64,000 nucleotides of DNA from Rhodanobacter sp. FW104-R8 (GTDB taxonomy: Bacteria; Pseudomonadota; Gammaproteobacteria; Xanthomonadales; Rhodanobacteraceae): contig NZ_LVJR01000023.1 of the NCBI RefSeq assembly GCF_001617365.1, positions 1 to 64,000 of the forward strand. The letters are read 5' to 3'. The first letter of the stretch is position 1. Each line of letters opens with the position of its first letter. The notes beneath the pieces are model-generated. The model did no database searches. It saw nothing but the letters and a program-made list of their open reading frames with translations, and was not told where the DNA came from. This document shows, piece by piece, positions 26,230-36,112 of this stretch. The position numbers were made by a program, and so were the translations under genes.

Positions 26230-29163
26230 TTAACGCATGTTCCGCAGCACCGGCCTGACCGGCTGCAGGGTGGGCAGCAACCGCGCCATGTACCGCTCGA
26301 CCGGGAACAGGAACAGCCCGCGAAAATTCACGAGACGCTCCTGGATCGGCGCGATATGGCGCAGGTTCTCGGGCACCGCGAGGGCTGCGATGTCGGCGGG
26401 CAAGGTCGCGAGCGATTGCTGCATGCGCGCCGTGGTCCACGCCATGACGATGTTGCTCAACAGCGTGATGGCGGAGGAGACACTTCGGAGGCGCGCGTTG
26501 TGGCTCATCTGATGCCGCGGCACCTTGCCCGTTTCCAGCGCATGCTCCAGCACATGGACACGTTCCCCGTGATTGAGGGTGCGCAGGATTTCCCGGCGGA
26601 AGTCGGGTAGCGTGAACCAGCGGCACAGATAGAGCGTGAGTAGCAATCGGCCGATCTGGACGCCCGCGTCGTACAACTGCTCACCGGCCGCGGCGGAGCC
26701 GAAGCGGGACAGGATGTCGACCGCGCTCGCTTTGCCGACATGGGTGGAGGCCGCCATGCGGACCCATTCATCCCATACGGGCTCCACCTTCTCAGGATGC
26801 GCTCGGTTCTTGGCGATCACGCTGCGCAGCCCCTCGGGCACCGTCATCGCCGGGGTCACATACAGCTTGTGTGCGCTGGCATCACGCAGCCGTGGGCACA
26901 TATCCTTTCCCACCGTTTTCGCCAAGAACATGCCGAATTCGGTTTGACCGTGCGTATCCACCGCCAATTGGTTGATCGTGACCGTGCTTTGGCGAAGGAC
27001 CCCTTCCAAGGCCACACCCTGTTGCCGTTCGCCGAGCACGACGGGCTGGTCGTGAAAGATGCCCCAGCGGTCATGGATGTGCGTGTAGATGCCAATCGAC
27101 TTCTTCTTCGTGCGCGGGTCGCGACGTGCCAGGGGGCTGCTCTTGACGGTTTCACGACTCATCATGTCCGCGGACGCCAGATCGGCGCGTCCCCAGGATT
27201 CGGCAATGGGGTGGCTGTGCATGTACTCGAAGACGGCGGTATTGGCTTCCCGTAAGCGCTTTTCTTGGGCGATCCAACGCATGCTCTGATTGACGGCATC
27301 CGCGGAGAGGCCCGGCATCATGCGCGCCGTATCGGCGGCGGACAATGCCGTGCCGTGCGCAAGAAGACCGGCATACACCAAGCGCAACTCATCGATCGAG
27401 CGCGGCTCGCGGCCCAGCAGCGTCCAGCTGAAGCGGGTGTGGCTGTCCACTTCCATCATGACGCCCGGCAGCTCTTCCGCTCCCATGCGCTCCATCAGGG
27501 CATCCCGAAGCACCATCACGGCTTCCGGCACGTCCTCCGCCGGGAGTTTGGGCAAGTGCACACCGTCTCTGTCCACGGTGACGTCGCCAGCCTGCGCGGC
27601 TTCACTCAGGTGCTGGAGCTGCTTGGACACTTCCTCGACCAGCGGACCGGTGAATTCCTTCGCGTCGCGGGGCAGCTTCAAGCGCGCGTAATGATGCGTC
27701 TTGCTCTTGGTCCATTCCGCGGACGGAATCAGCATGCTTTCGCGACTGCGGAAGCTGAAACTGTGCGCGACATACACGCTGCCGTTCTTCAGGGCACGGC
27801 GTAACGCCAGCAGCGTCGCCACCTCGAAGGCCTGCAGGGCACGTTGCCGGTCGGGATTTGCCAGCATGTCGTCCCACACTTTGCCGAGGTGAACCGGTAT
27901 CGCCTCGGGCAGTGCTGGTTTGCGCTGCAGATAGATCTCGCGCAAGGCGTCCAGCGCCTGACGAACCGGGTGCGGCGCCACGCTCTCAAAGGGAAGCGCA
28001 CACAGCATTTTCAACAGCGAGCGCGAGTGGCGGTTGTTTTTGAGGAGGAGTTGTTCACGGGTCAGGTGCGCTCGGCTGAGTTTCTTGCCGCCGCCGACCT
28101 GTTCCACCGCACGCAGAATCGCCGCACGCAGATCCTCTTCGCGAAGGGAGCGATCGAGGGCCAGCTCGCGGACTTCCTTCGCAAAGGTGGTCAGCGTGCG
28201 CGCACGCGCCTCGGCGGATTGGACCACGGCGCGCATCCCGTTGCCCCAAAGATCGGCTACGTGTTGGCGCGTCATGGCCAGCACCCGGTCCGTGGCGGTG
28301 CACAGCGCCGTCTGCAGGTAACAGGCGACCTCGATGGTCCGGCGCGTTGCCGCAATACGCTTACTCGCCGCGGGTGGCCGATCTGCCATCGCCTGGGCGT
28401 AATGGCGCTTGATGTGATCCGACACGGAAGGCATGGGGTGTGCGGCCACACCGAGTTGGGTCAGGTATTGGATCCGCTCGAACTGTTCGCGAATCTGGGG
28501 GAGCGACTGCCGGCGTGGTGCTTGCGCAAGCCATTCCTGAAAGGAAAGACCAGAGCGATGGGGTTCGTCGCAGGCCCGCACCCACGCATCGAGGACAGTG
28601 AAAGGGGCGTCCTTCTGCAGCACGGTGCCGAGTTCATCCTCGGCCAGCTTTAGCGCGACATCGATGGCGCTCTTCAGTGGGCGCTCGCCCTCAATGAGGA
28701 TGCCGTGCTCGTACAGCCACGTTTTGACGTGTGTTTTCAAACGATGACGATCGAACTCGGACAGCACCTCGACACGCAGGTAGCGCACCAGGGCACGGCG
28801 CTGGTGTTCGGACATGCGACCAAAACCCAACGTTTCCATGGCGGCGTTCTGGTGCGCGAACAAGGTCGGCCGGCGGCGATATAGCGAGCGGAGCGAGGCA
28901 ATATCCGGCGTCGTGATCTCCAGCGTTTTGCCTAGATGTGCCCATAGCTCGGCAGGGACTACTTTGACGGCCGCAAGCACGCTGCCAGTCATCCGGATGA
29001 AGCCGATCTGCAACGCCAGGCCCAGCCGGTGCAGCGCGTCGCGCTTGGCGAGAATGACGCGCCGTTCCTTGGCCGAGTAAGTGAAGAAGGCATGGAGCTC
29101 GAACTGATTGAGCTCCTTGGGAATGGTGCGCAGCCCAAGATACGGCGCCTGCCAGTACTGCAT
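26230..29163 (-). CDS. tnpA: Tn3-family transposase (TnpA), 977 aa
   Basis: Replicative DDE transposase. The N-terminal DUF4158-like domain starts MQYWQAPYLGLRTIPKELNQ and continues with RDALHRLGLALQIGFIRMTG. The C-terminal catalytic core has LAVDTHGQTEFGMFLAKTVG and RFGSAAAGEQLYDAGVQIGRLL. Length (977 aa) is normal for the family and no frameshift is visible. A GGAGG lies 5 nt before the ATG. This subtype resembles the ISXc5-like group. No resolvase gene directly accompanies it. It lies between the mercury region and the truncated tnpT copy, and probably took part in truncating that gene. Its own terminal repeats were not identified. Confidence 0.92.
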   Translation of the reverse strand: MQYWQAPYLGLRTIPKELNQFELHAFFTYSAKERRVILAKRDALHRLGLALQIGFIRMTGSVLAAVKVVPAELWAHLGKTLEITTPDIASLRSLYRRRPTLFAHQNAAMETLGFGRMSEHQRRALVRYLRVEVLSEFDRHRLKTHVKTWLYEHGILIEGERPLKSAIDVALKLAEDELGTVLQKDAPFTVLDAWVRACDEPHRSGLSFQEWLAQAPRRQSLPQIREQFERIQYLTQLGVAAHPMPSVSDHIKRHYAQAMADRPPAASKRIAATRRTIEVACYLQTALCTATDRVLAMTRQHVADLWGNGMRAVVQSAEARARTLTTFAKEVRELALDRSLREEDLRAAILRAVEQVGGGKKLSRAHLTREQLLLKNNRHSRSLLKMLCALPFESVAPHPVRQALDALREIYLQRKPALPEAIPVHLGKVWDDMLANPDRQRALQAFEVATLLALRRALKNGSVYVAHSFSFRSRESMLIPSAEWTKSKTHHYARLKLPRDAKEFTGPLVEEVSKQLQHLSEAAQAGDVTVDRDGVHLPKLPAEDVPEAVMVLRDALMERMGAEELPGVMMEVDSHTRFSWTLLGREPRSIDELRLVYAGLLAHGTALSAADTARMMPGLSADAVNQSMRWIAQEKRLREANTAVFEYMHSHPIAESWGRADLASADMMSRETVKSSPLARRDPRTKKKSIGIYTHIHDRWGIFHDQPVVLGERQQGVALEGVLRQSTVTINQLAVDTHGQTEFGMFLAKTVGKDMCPRLRDASAHKLYVTPAMTVPEGLRSVIAKNRAHPEKVEPVWDEWVRMAASTHVGKASAVDILSRFGSAAAGEQLYDAGVQIGRLLLTLYLCRWFTLPDFRREILRTLNHGERVHVLEHALETGKVPRHQMSHNARLRSVSSAITLLSNIVMAWTTARMQQSLATLPADIAALAVPENLRHIAPIQERLVNFRGLFLFPVERYMARLLPTLQPVRPVLRNMR

Positions 29164-29304
29164 GCCTACCTCCGGCCTTTCCGTGGAGAAGATCTGAGGC
29201 TAACAGCAAACTGTTGATTTTATGAAGATTGCTTCCCGGGCGCCTACATTATTCCCCGTCAAATCAAAGAGTTGCTTGACGAGGCTAAGCGTTACTATTT
29301 GCAC

Positions 29305-29739
29305 CTAAAACAAGGTGACACCTTGCTGCGCGGCAACTTCATGTCGAAGTGTTTCGCACTGTTCGGTCAGTGCTGTCGCCATCTCCATGGCATCGGCGCG
29401 CGTTTGCAGGGCTGCATTCCGCTGCTGCTCGGCCTCCGCCAAAGCGGTCTCCAAGGCGCCCCGCTGTTCGGCAAATACCGCTTCGCCCTGCTCGACAGCG
29501 GACACCCACAGGGTGCGCATCGCATCGGCCACAGCGGCCGGGAGATCGGCGCCGAGGGCGTCCGCTTTTGTACGTTCGTCCTTCCACAGCTTCAACTCGT
29601 CATTGATCGTCGTGCGGCTGCCCTGCTGGATGGCCGTATAGATCTGGTCGACCGTGATTTCGTGGGGTCGTTTGCCGCCGACAACGAGCTGGGCAGCGGC
29701 TTCGCGGGTACGTTGGCGGGTATCACTGACACGGCTCAT
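29305..29739 (-). pseudogene. truncated KfrA-like tnpT, copy 2
   Basis: The first 140 or so codons match tnpT copy 1 closely (MSRVSDTRQRTREAAAQLV, ITVDQIYTAIQQGSRTTIND, GADLPAAVADAMRTLW) up to LTEQCETLR. The sequence then diverges into HEVAAQQGVTLF and stops. About 60% of the coiled coil is missing. The DNA-binding domain remains, so a truncated protein could still bind the res site. The break lies near 29320-29335, on the side of the Tn3-family transposase gene. Confidence 0.85.
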
Positions 29740-29906
29740 GGGCATTCTCAGTTGCTGGCGGGTCAATTTCGCAGGATATGAATCATGTATATCATAGTAT
29801 TACGTTATATGTGTAATGATTAAATCAAGAAAGTTATGATAATCCCTATAATCGAAAGTAATTCAGCAGTACGCTGGTGGTCCCGCGGCATTGGACATCG
29901 GAAAGC
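29740..29906. other. resolution site (rst/res) between tnpT and tnpS, copy 2
   Basis: AT-rich 167-bp intergenic region with inverted repeat ATTACGT-5 nt-GTGTAAT (29799-29817). The segment about 29786-29865 is nearly identical to the reverse complement of the copy-1 site, including the conserved GATTAAATCAAGAAA and CTATAATCGAAAGT blocks. Its orientation relative to copy 1 is inverted. Confidence 0.75.
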
Positions 29907-31070
29907 ATGACTGAACATCCTTTGAGCCTCGCCGTACCCCAGGCCCTGCCTCCTGTCCTGTCGGGATGCGCCGGAACCAACCGTGCTCCGGCGAACGTGG
30001 CCCGACAGATTGCGGCCAATGACGACGTGGCGGCGATCGGCCTGTGGCTGGCGGAATATCACGACTCGCCCCATACCTTTCGCAGCTACCGCAAGGAGGC
30101 AGAACGGCTGCTGCTCTGGGCCACGCAAATACGTGGCAAGCCGGTGTCGAGCCTCACCCGCGAGGATGTGATCGCCTACGAAGCATTTCTCTGCCATCCG
30201 CCCGCCACTTGGTGCGACGACAGTCTGGCCCGTCGTGGTGAGCATCGGCGCCTGTTCACGGGACCATTGGCCGAGCGCAGCCGACGTCAGGCCTTGGGCA
30301 TCCTCGCAGGGCTGTTCAACTATCTCGTACGCGCCGGCTATCTCGCCGGCAGTCCGTTTGTGCTGCAGCGGCGACGGGCGCGTCGCGGGATGCCCCGTGC
30401 TATCGAGCGCTATCTGGACCGATCCCTTTGGGACGACGTGCTTCACAGCATCGACGGTTGGCCACGGTCGACGAACCGGGATTGCCAACGCTACGAACGC
30501 GCTCGTTGGGTACTGCGTTTCCTGTACGAAACGGCTTTACGGGCTTCCGAGGCCGCCGCGGCCTGCGAGAGCGATTTCCAGCGCGTTCGTGGTCGGTGGT
30601 GGCTCCATGTCGTGGGCAAAGGCGGCGTCGAGGGTCAGATCCCCCTCAGCGACCATCTCATGGAGGATTTCGCGCGCTATCGCGGCTTCCATGGGTTGCC
30701 GCCCGCGCCGGCCGACAATGGCAAGATACCGGCCATTCTGGGGATCGCCGGCCGCGCTTCTGCGCTCACTCCCACGGCGATCTATCAGATCGTCAAGGCC
30801 ACCTTCCGGCATGTTGCGGATACGCTCCAAAAGGAAGATGCCGCCAAAGCCTCCCGAGTGCGGCGGGCGTCGACTCATTGGCTACGGCATACGGCCGCCA
30901 CGCATCAGGCCGAAGACGGAACACCGATCCACCACATCCAGCAGAATCTTCGCCACAGCTCGATCGGCACGACATCGATTTACCTCCACGCAGAAGAAGA
31001 TTCACGGCATGCAAGCACAACGAGAACGCGAGCCGACGCCTCGCAGCAAAGAGAAGGAGACCTGCCATGA
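29907..31070 (+). CDS. tnpS: tyrosine recombinase (TnpS-type), copy 2
   Basis: A 387-aa recombinase closely related to copy 1 (about 80% identical by eye). All catalytic residues are visible: Arg in YETALRASEA, Lys in GKGG, HWLRHTAATH, late His in LRHSSIGTTS and Tyr in SIYLHAEED. I start at the ATG at 29907 because it aligns with the copy-1 start (MTE...); an upstream in-frame start at 29877 falls in the promoter region. It appears intact although its partner tnpT is truncated; it could use the intact TnpT copy in trans. Confidence 0.88.
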   Translation: MTEHPLSLAVPQALPPVLSGCAGTNRAPANVARQIAANDDVAAIGLWLAEYHDSPHTFRSYRKEAERLLLWATQIRGKPVSSLTREDVIAYEAFLCHPPATWCDDSLARRGEHRRLFTGPLAERSRRQALGILAGLFNYLVRAGYLAGSPFVLQRRRARRGMPRAIERYLDRSLWDDVLHSIDGWPRSTNRDCQRYERARWVLRFLYETALRASEAAAACESDFQRVRGRWWLHVVGKGGVEGQIPLSDHLMEDFARYRGFHGLPPAPADNGKIPAILGIAGRASALTPTAIYQIVKATFRHVADTLQKEDAAKASRVRRASTHWLRHTAATHQAEDGTPIHHIQQNLRHSSIGTTSIYLHAEEDSRHASTTRTRADASQQREGDLP

Positions 31071-31375
31071 CTGACCCCGACGATCGTTTCGGCATGCCCG
31101 CCAGTGCTTTCAAGGCGGCCAGGGAAAGTCATGGGCTGGATAGCCCCGTTTTTCGGGCGGGCATGTATGTACCCACCCGGCATGAAGTGGCCACGTTGTC
31201 TGCCACCCAACTTTTGCCGATCGTGATCGACTGGATGTGGGAAAGTCCGTCCGAACTGATTCCAGACAATAAACAGATTGGGGAACTTCGCGCCCTGCTG
31301 GCGGCCCGTCCTGATGCGGATGAGCCGACACTGCGAGAACTCATCACCGCGTGTGATGATTATTTGAAAATTTGA
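31067..31375 (+). CDS. orf102 copy 2, coupled to tnpS (function unknown)
   Basis: A 102-aa protein beginning MTDPDDRFGMPASAFKAARE, about 80% identical by eye to the product of 12559-12867. Its ATG overlaps the tnpS stop as ATGA exactly as in copy 1. The substitutions between the copies are mostly conservative (V/L, D/N, K/E, I/V), which indicates purifying selection. No domain recognised. Confidence 0.85.
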   Translation: MTDPDDRFGMPASAFKAARESHGLDSPVFRAGMYVPTRHEVATLSATQLLPIVIDWMWESPSELIPDNKQIGELRALLAARPDADEPTLRELITACDDYLKI

Positions 31376-31432
31376 TAGCGTGCTTTTTTCAACCGGGTTC
31401 AGTTGGAAAATTCGTCCAAAGGGTGCGGTTGT

Positions 31433-33067
31433 TTAGTTCGCCTTCGGCAGGCCTTCGCGGCCGGCGGCCAATTCGCTGGCTGGCCATATGGTCAACCACA
31501 CGCCACGAAACGGCTGTACATAAAGAGCTATACGTCGATCGAGAGATGTCACCGTGGCTGGGTAGCTCACGATCCATCCTCGGGGATGTGCCTTTGCCCA
31601 CACTTGCACCGACTCGCCTTCGGACAGCTGCGTCATGGGCCGTGTCAATCGGCCCAGAAAGTCGAACTGACCGTCGTACGTTTCCACATTGGCGATGGGT
31701 CTGCCCTGAGCTTCGGCACGTGCCAGTAACACCGCCGCCGGCTTGAGATCGAAAGCCGGCCACCAGGTGAGCGTGAATAGACCGTTGGCGGCGACGGCAC
31801 CCACAAGGCCCACCAAAGCAATGCGGTGCAACTCGCCCCTTCTTGGCAGAAGCAGGCCACCGAGCAAAATATAGAACACGCCGAACGCGCTGCTGAAAGC
31901 CCCCAGCGTGGCGAGCTGCGGATCACGGACTACCCCGCGCGCAATGAGCTGCGGAAGTGCAAACAGGGACAGACCAGCTCCCACGGACAAGAATGCCAAC
32001 GGCCACGGACCGAGCCAACGGCTCCTTCCCGGAGGAGCATGTTTCCGAGCCACGGCGGCGGCGAACAGCAAGGCGAAACCCGCACATTCCGGCAACAGGT
32101 AATACGGCTGCTTGCCGCTGATCAGCGAGAACACCAGTAACACCGGACCCAGCCAAGCGAACACGAAACGCAGTCCTGGTTCGAACGGACGCCGCAGGGC
32201 CCCTAGTGCGAACCACAGCCTCGGCCATAGCGCGAACGGAAACACCAACAGCGGCAGTAGCGGCAGGTACCACCAGAGCGGTTTCGCATGCGCGAACGCT
32301 TCCACCACGCGCCCTGCCGTCTGGTGGAACAGCAATTGCTCGCGATAGGTGGGGCCACCGATCGAGGCGGCCGTGAGCGCCCACGCTAGCAGCATGCCGC
32401 ATCCGGTCAGTACAGCGAGCAGACCGCCGGCGTACCACCGCCGTGATTCACGCCGCGCCCAGTCATTCCACAGTGGACCCAGTAACCAGGGAAAGGCGAC
32501 GTGCAACAGCATCACCGGGCCTTTGGTAAGCAACCCCACGCCGATCGCCAGTGCGAATCCGATGAAACAAGGCGCTTCACGACGCGAGCTCGGGGCAAGA
32601 CTGACCAAGGCACCAAGAACACTGGCGGCAAGCAGCACTTCGTACATGGTTTGCAGGCCGAACAAGAACGCATAGCTGAAGGCGAATAACACCCATGGAG
32701 TCGTTCGCGCGACCGCCGCGCGTTCGGGGAACAAACGATGTGCGAGCACGGTGGCAAGCACCAACTCGACAGCCCCCATCAAAACTTCGAGCACACGGGG
32801 CCAGACGTCGCCCACGCCTCCGACAGCCCATCCCACATGAATCAGCCAGAACAGCATGGGCGGTTTGTCGCTGTAAGGCGCGCCGTTGAGGGATGGCACG
32901 ATGAAGCTGTGCCGATGCCACATGTCCCACGCCACCGCGAGCGTACGGGTGGAATACATCGGCATCGGGCCGTGCATGAAGATCGCGACCAACGCGACAG
33001 CCATCCACAGGGGGAGCCAGGGCCACAGCATGCGCAGCGCGTCGAAACGGTTTGAACGGAATGACAT
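31433..33067 (-). CDS. GT39-family (ArnT/PMT-like) membrane glycosyltransferase, copy 2
   Basis: A 544-aa multi-pass protein with about 11 to 12 predicted membrane helices and a soluble C-terminal domain. The first periplasmic loop has the ArnT/PMT-like pattern (MYSTRTLAVAWDMWHRHSFIVPSLNGAPYSDKPPMLFWLI), including the substrate-binding Trp-Asp and DKPP motifs. Such enzymes use polyprenyl-phosphate-linked sugars to glycosylate lipid A or other periplasmic acceptors. It is the last gene of the leftward train and is separated from gtrA by the IS5-type insertion, so it may have lost its promoter. Confidence 0.85.
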   Translation of the reverse strand: MSFRSNRFDALRMLWPWLPLWMAVALVAIFMHGPMPMYSTRTLAVAWDMWHRHSFIVPSLNGAPYSDKPPMLFWLIHVGWAVGGVGDVWPRVLEVLMGAVELVLATVLAHRLFPERAAVARTTPWVLFAFSYAFLFGLQTMYEVLLAASVLGALVSLAPSSRREAPCFIGFALAIGVGLLTKGPVMLLHVAFPWLLGPLWNDWARRESRRWYAGGLLAVLTGCGMLLAWALTAASIGGPTYREQLLFHQTAGRVVEAFAHAKPLWWYLPLLPLLVFPFALWPRLWFALGALRRPFEPGLRFVFAWLGPVLLVFSLISGKQPYYLLPECAGFALLFAAAVARKHAPPGRSRWLGPWPLAFLSVGAGLSLFALPQLIARGVVRDPQLATLGAFSSAFGVFYILLGGLLLPRRGELHRIALVGLVGAVAANGLFTLTWWPAFDLKPAAVLLARAEAQGRPIANVETYDGQFDFLGRLTRPMTQLSEGESVQVWAKAHPRGWIVSYPATVTSLDRRIALYVQPFRGVWLTIWPASELAAGREGLPKAN

Positions 33068-33082
33068 AAGACAACCAGCTAA

Positions 33083-34270
33083 GGATGCTCTGATTTATTC
33101 CCGATCTGCGGCATCATAGCGACAGACCTCAGGAAGCACCCGTCGATGAAGCAACGTTCCTTTGCCTCGCTCAGTTTCGAGTCCAAGAAGAAGCCGACGC
33201 GGCGGGAGAAATTTCTTGGAGAGATGGACAAGGTGGTGCCGTGGGAAGCGCTGTTGGCGTTGATCGCACCCGCCTATCCGACGTCTGGCCGACGTGGCCG
33301 ACCGCCCATGCCAGCAGCGACCATGCTGCGCATCCACTTCATGCAGCAATGGTATGCGCTGAGCGATCCTGCGATGGAAGACGCGCTGTATGAGATCGAG
33401 TCAATGCGGCGCTTCGCTGGGTTGGAGTTGAACGAGGAGGCGATCCCGGATGAGACAACGATTCTCAAATTCCGCCGGTTTCTGGAACAGCACGGCTTGG
33501 CGGTTCGGATTCTCGAAACGGTGAACTCCTACCTCGGTAAACAGGGCTTGCTCTTGCGTCAGGGCACTATCGTGGATGCCACGATCATCCAGGCTCCGTC
33601 GTCGACGAAGAACCGCGACAAGCAGCGCGACCCCGAAATGCATCAGACGAAGAAAGGCCAGCAGTGGTACTTCGGCATGAAAGCGCACATCGGAGTGGAC
33701 GTTGAATCGGGCTTGGTGCACACGGTGACCACCACACCAGCAAACGTGGGTGACGTGACGGAAGTAGACAAGCTGCTGCACGGCAAAGAGAAGACGGTGT
33801 ACGCCGATGCCGGTTACCAGGGTGCCGAGAAGCGAGCAGCCAAGCGCGGTCGCACTTGGTACATCGCTGCCAAACGCGGCAGCGTCAAGGCGATGCCCGA
33901 AGGTGAGTTGAAGGAAGCGGTGAAGCACACCGAACACATGAAGGCAGCGGTTCGTTCCAAGGTAGAGCACCCGTTCCGGGTGGTGAAGCGCCAGTTCGGC
34001 TATCAAAAAGTGCGTTTCAAGGGACTATTCAAGAACACCGCGCAGGTACTGACGTTGTTCGCACTCTCAAATCTTTGGATGGCACGGCGAACGTTGCTGA
34101 CTTCCGTAGGGGAGGTGCGCCCGTGAGGCACCCAATCATGGTGATTCGGCGCAAAACGGCACCGTGACAGTGCTGGAACTGCTCAAAAGTCATCTTTCTA
34201 TGTAACAAGACCGGAAGTTTTGGCACGGCCGTCTGGACGGCTGTTTCGAACTTCATTGATCAGAGCATCC
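33083..34270 (+). mobile_element. IS5-family insertion sequence, 1188 bp, with 4-bp CTAA target duplication
   Basis: Left end GGATGCTCTGAT (33083-33094) and right end ATCAGAGCATCC (34259-34270) form a perfect 12-bp terminal inverted repeat. The element is flanked by CTAA on both sides (33079-33082 and 34271-34274), the YTAR-type 4-bp duplication typical of the IS5 group. It carries one complete transposase gene. The intact duplication means a simple, fairly recent insertion. Confidence 0.93.
33146..34126 (+). CDS. IS5-family transposase
   Basis: A 326-aa DDE transposase. It has an N-terminal DUF772-type domain (FLGEMDKVVPWEALLALIAP...GRPPMPAATMLRIHFMQQWY, residues 25-75) and a catalytic core with IVDATIIQAPSSTKN, KAHIGVDVESGLVHTV and VYADAGYQGAEKR, ending with the E motif in EHPFRVVKRQFGYQKVR. 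It is complete and reads against the surrounding operon. Confidence 0.95.
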   Translation: MKQRSFASLSFESKKKPTRREKFLGEMDKVVPWEALLALIAPAYPTSGRRGRPPMPAATMLRIHFMQQWYALSDPAMEDALYEIESMRRFAGLELNEEAIPDETTILKFRRFLEQHGLAVRILETVNSYLGKQGLLLRQGTIVDATIIQAPSSTKNRDKQRDPEMHQTKKGQQWYFGMKAHIGVDVESGLVHTVTTTPANVGDVTEVDKLLHGKEKTVYADAGYQGAEKRAAKRGRTWYIAAKRGSVKAMPEGELKEAVKHTEHMKAAVRSKVEHPFRVVKRQFGYQKVRFKGLFKNTAQVLTLFALSNLWMARRTLLTSVGEVRP

Positions 34271-34354
34271 CTAATGGGAGACATGGTGCGGCGGAAAATG
34301 CGCACCAAAGTGCACTACATCGACCGAACGCATTCGGTCGATGCAATTACCGTA

Positions 34355-34756
34355 TCAGTGGCTGTGAAACACCAGCTTTGACTGGACGACATAGGAAATC
34401 AAAGCGCCCGTGATTCCTGCAATGAGAAAGATCAGACCTCCCGACAATCCCATGGTTGTCCCCCATGCGGTGAGCCCCGAAACGAGTGCCGCATTGCCCA
34501 GCTGGAGCGCCGCATAGCGTGGGAGTGCCTGTCGCTTCGGCGCATCACTTTGAAATGTAAGCCGGCGCTGCATCCAGAATGTCGGCGGAATGGGCAGTAA
34601 CGTTCCGCAGATCGCTGAAACGACCTCGCCGACGTGAAACACATAATGCAAGACCATCGAAATGCACAGATAGAGCAGGAATCCAGTACCGCCCGCGAGG
34701 AAGAAGAAAAAGGTTCGGCGGACGCCCTCATTCAAGGCGATCGATCTGATAGACAT
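34355..34756 (-). CDS. GtrA-family membrane protein
   Basis: A protein of about 133 aa with four predicted membrane helices (FFFFLAGGTGFLLYLCISMVL, VGEVVSAICGTLLPIPPTFW, the NAALVSGLTAWGTT region, LIFLIAGITGALISYVVQSK) and the family end RKLVFHS-like motif (SKLVFHSH). GtrA proteins act with a GT2 enzyme and a membrane glycosyltransferase to move polyprenyl-linked sugars across the membrane, and both partners are encoded in the same train. The start is uncertain: ATGs at 34756, 34771 and 34843 are in frame; the first fits the family N-terminus best. Confidence 0.8.
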   Translation of the reverse strand: MSIRSIALNEGVRRTFFFFLAGGTGFLLYLCISMVLHYVFHVGEVVSAICGTLLPIPPTFWMQRRLTFQSDAPKRQALPRYAALQLGNAALVSGLTAWGTTMGLSGGLIFLIAGITGALISYVVQSKLVFHSH

Positions 34757-34846
34757 GCTTGAATAACTCATTGAGTGTTGACGCGACGAGAGAGCAGTCG
34801 CATGTTTGCTGGAGATAGCCGATTGAATAAGCACGCTGTCCATCCT

Positions 34847-36028
34847 TCAGATAGTTGCCGCACGCCGTGTCGGCAAGATCACCCACAACAGTACCGCGCT
34901 CACGATGGCCAGGACGCCGAACGCCCCGAACGCGGTACCTGCGGTGGACTGCTGCCAAATGACGCCGAACATCAACCCGGCAGGGATGGCTCCCAACCCC
35001 GAAATCATCGTGAACCACCCGAAGGCGGTACCGCGGTCAGCTTCCGTCGCCAAGGTGCTGACCAGCGTTTTTTCCGCGCCTTCGCCGACGCCGCTGAGCA
35101 ACGCATAGACGATCACGACGATCCACAGGCCCAGGATATTTTCCACGAACGCGAACAGCAGCAAGCCCACGCCGTAGGCCAACCAGGTGAAGGTCACGAC
35201 CCCGACTTTGTTGAAACGGTCGGAAACCTTTCCGGCACGCCAGGCGACCCCTGCTTGCACAGCGCACAACACGGCCCAAAGCAGAAGCACCTGGACATTG
35301 CCCATACCGATTTCGTGAGCACGTAACAGAATGAAACTCTCCGACGCACTGGCGAAGGCAAAAAGCATGAAGACGGTCAGGAAACGCCGCGATGGAACGG
35401 TCAACGCACGCCAGCGCAAAGGCGCTGGCGCCGTTCCTGGCTTGATCGTTTTCGCCGGCACATCCTTGACGAGAGTCATCAAAACCACCAGCGCGAGGGC
35501 CGCGGGAATGGCCGATAGCATGATGACCACGCTGATGCGATGGCTGATCCACAGCAATGCCGCCGCAGCGATCAGGCTGCCGCCGACCGCGCCGGCGTAA
35601 TCAAAGGCGCGATTGATGCCGTACGCATACCCCCGCAATGCCGCCGGCGTGGCATCGGCCACCAACGCATCGCGGGGGGCACCACGCACCCCCTTGCCGA
35701 CGCGGTCGAGACTGCGCAGCAACAGCACCATCGGCCAGTTGAGCGCCAGTCCCACGAGCGGTCGCGCGATGCTCGACAGACCATAGCCCATGATGACGAA
35801 GATCTTGCGCCGGCGCCCACGCACATCTGAGCGACGACCGGCCCACAAACGAAACCCGCTGGCGACCGCATCCGCCACGCCATCGACGAGGCCCATCGCC
35901 ACCGGACCCGCACCCAACGTCGTGACCAGCAACAGCGGGATCAGCGGTGCAACGATCTGCGACGACAGTTCGTTGAGAAAGCTCACGACGCCGAGCACGA
36001 TGACGGTCTTGGAAACGGTTGGCCTCAT
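34847..36028 (-). CDS. MFS transporter
   Basis: A 393-aa major-facilitator permease with 12 predicted helices. The loop 2-3 motif is present as GLVDGVADAVASGFRLWAGRRSDVRGRRRK and a related motif follows in the second half (GVAWRAGKVSDRFNKVG). The N-terminus VLGVVSFLNELSSQIVAPLI is typical of the DHA-like exporters found beside metal or drug efflux genes. Substrate cannot be read from sequence. It overlaps or abuts gtrA and lies 84 bp after the histidine kinase gene. Confidence 0.85.
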   Translation of the reverse strand: MRPTVSKTVIVLGVVSFLNELSSQIVAPLIPLLLVTTLGAGPVAMGLVDGVADAVASGFRLWAGRRSDVRGRRRKIFVIMGYGLSSIARPLVGLALNWPMVLLLRSLDRVGKGVRGAPRDALVADATPAALRGYAYGINRAFDYAGAVGGSLIAAAALLWISHRISVVIMLSAIPAALALVVLMTLVKDVPAKTIKPGTAPAPLRWRALTVPSRRFLTVFMLFAFASASESFILLRAHEIGMGNVQVLLLWAVLCAVQAGVAWRAGKVSDRFNKVGVVTFTWLAYGVGLLLFAFVENILGLWIVVIVYALLSGVGEGAEKTLVSTLATEADRGTAFGWFTMISGLGAIPAGLMFGVIWQQSTAGTAFGAFGVLAIVSAVLLWVILPTRRAATI

Positions 36029-36112
36029 CGTTCGCGTTCAACGAACGGGATGGGGTCCCATGGGTCCCTCTTTCCCGAGTCAGCGGCGGTCTGTGACGTA
36101 TCGGGGCGGCCG

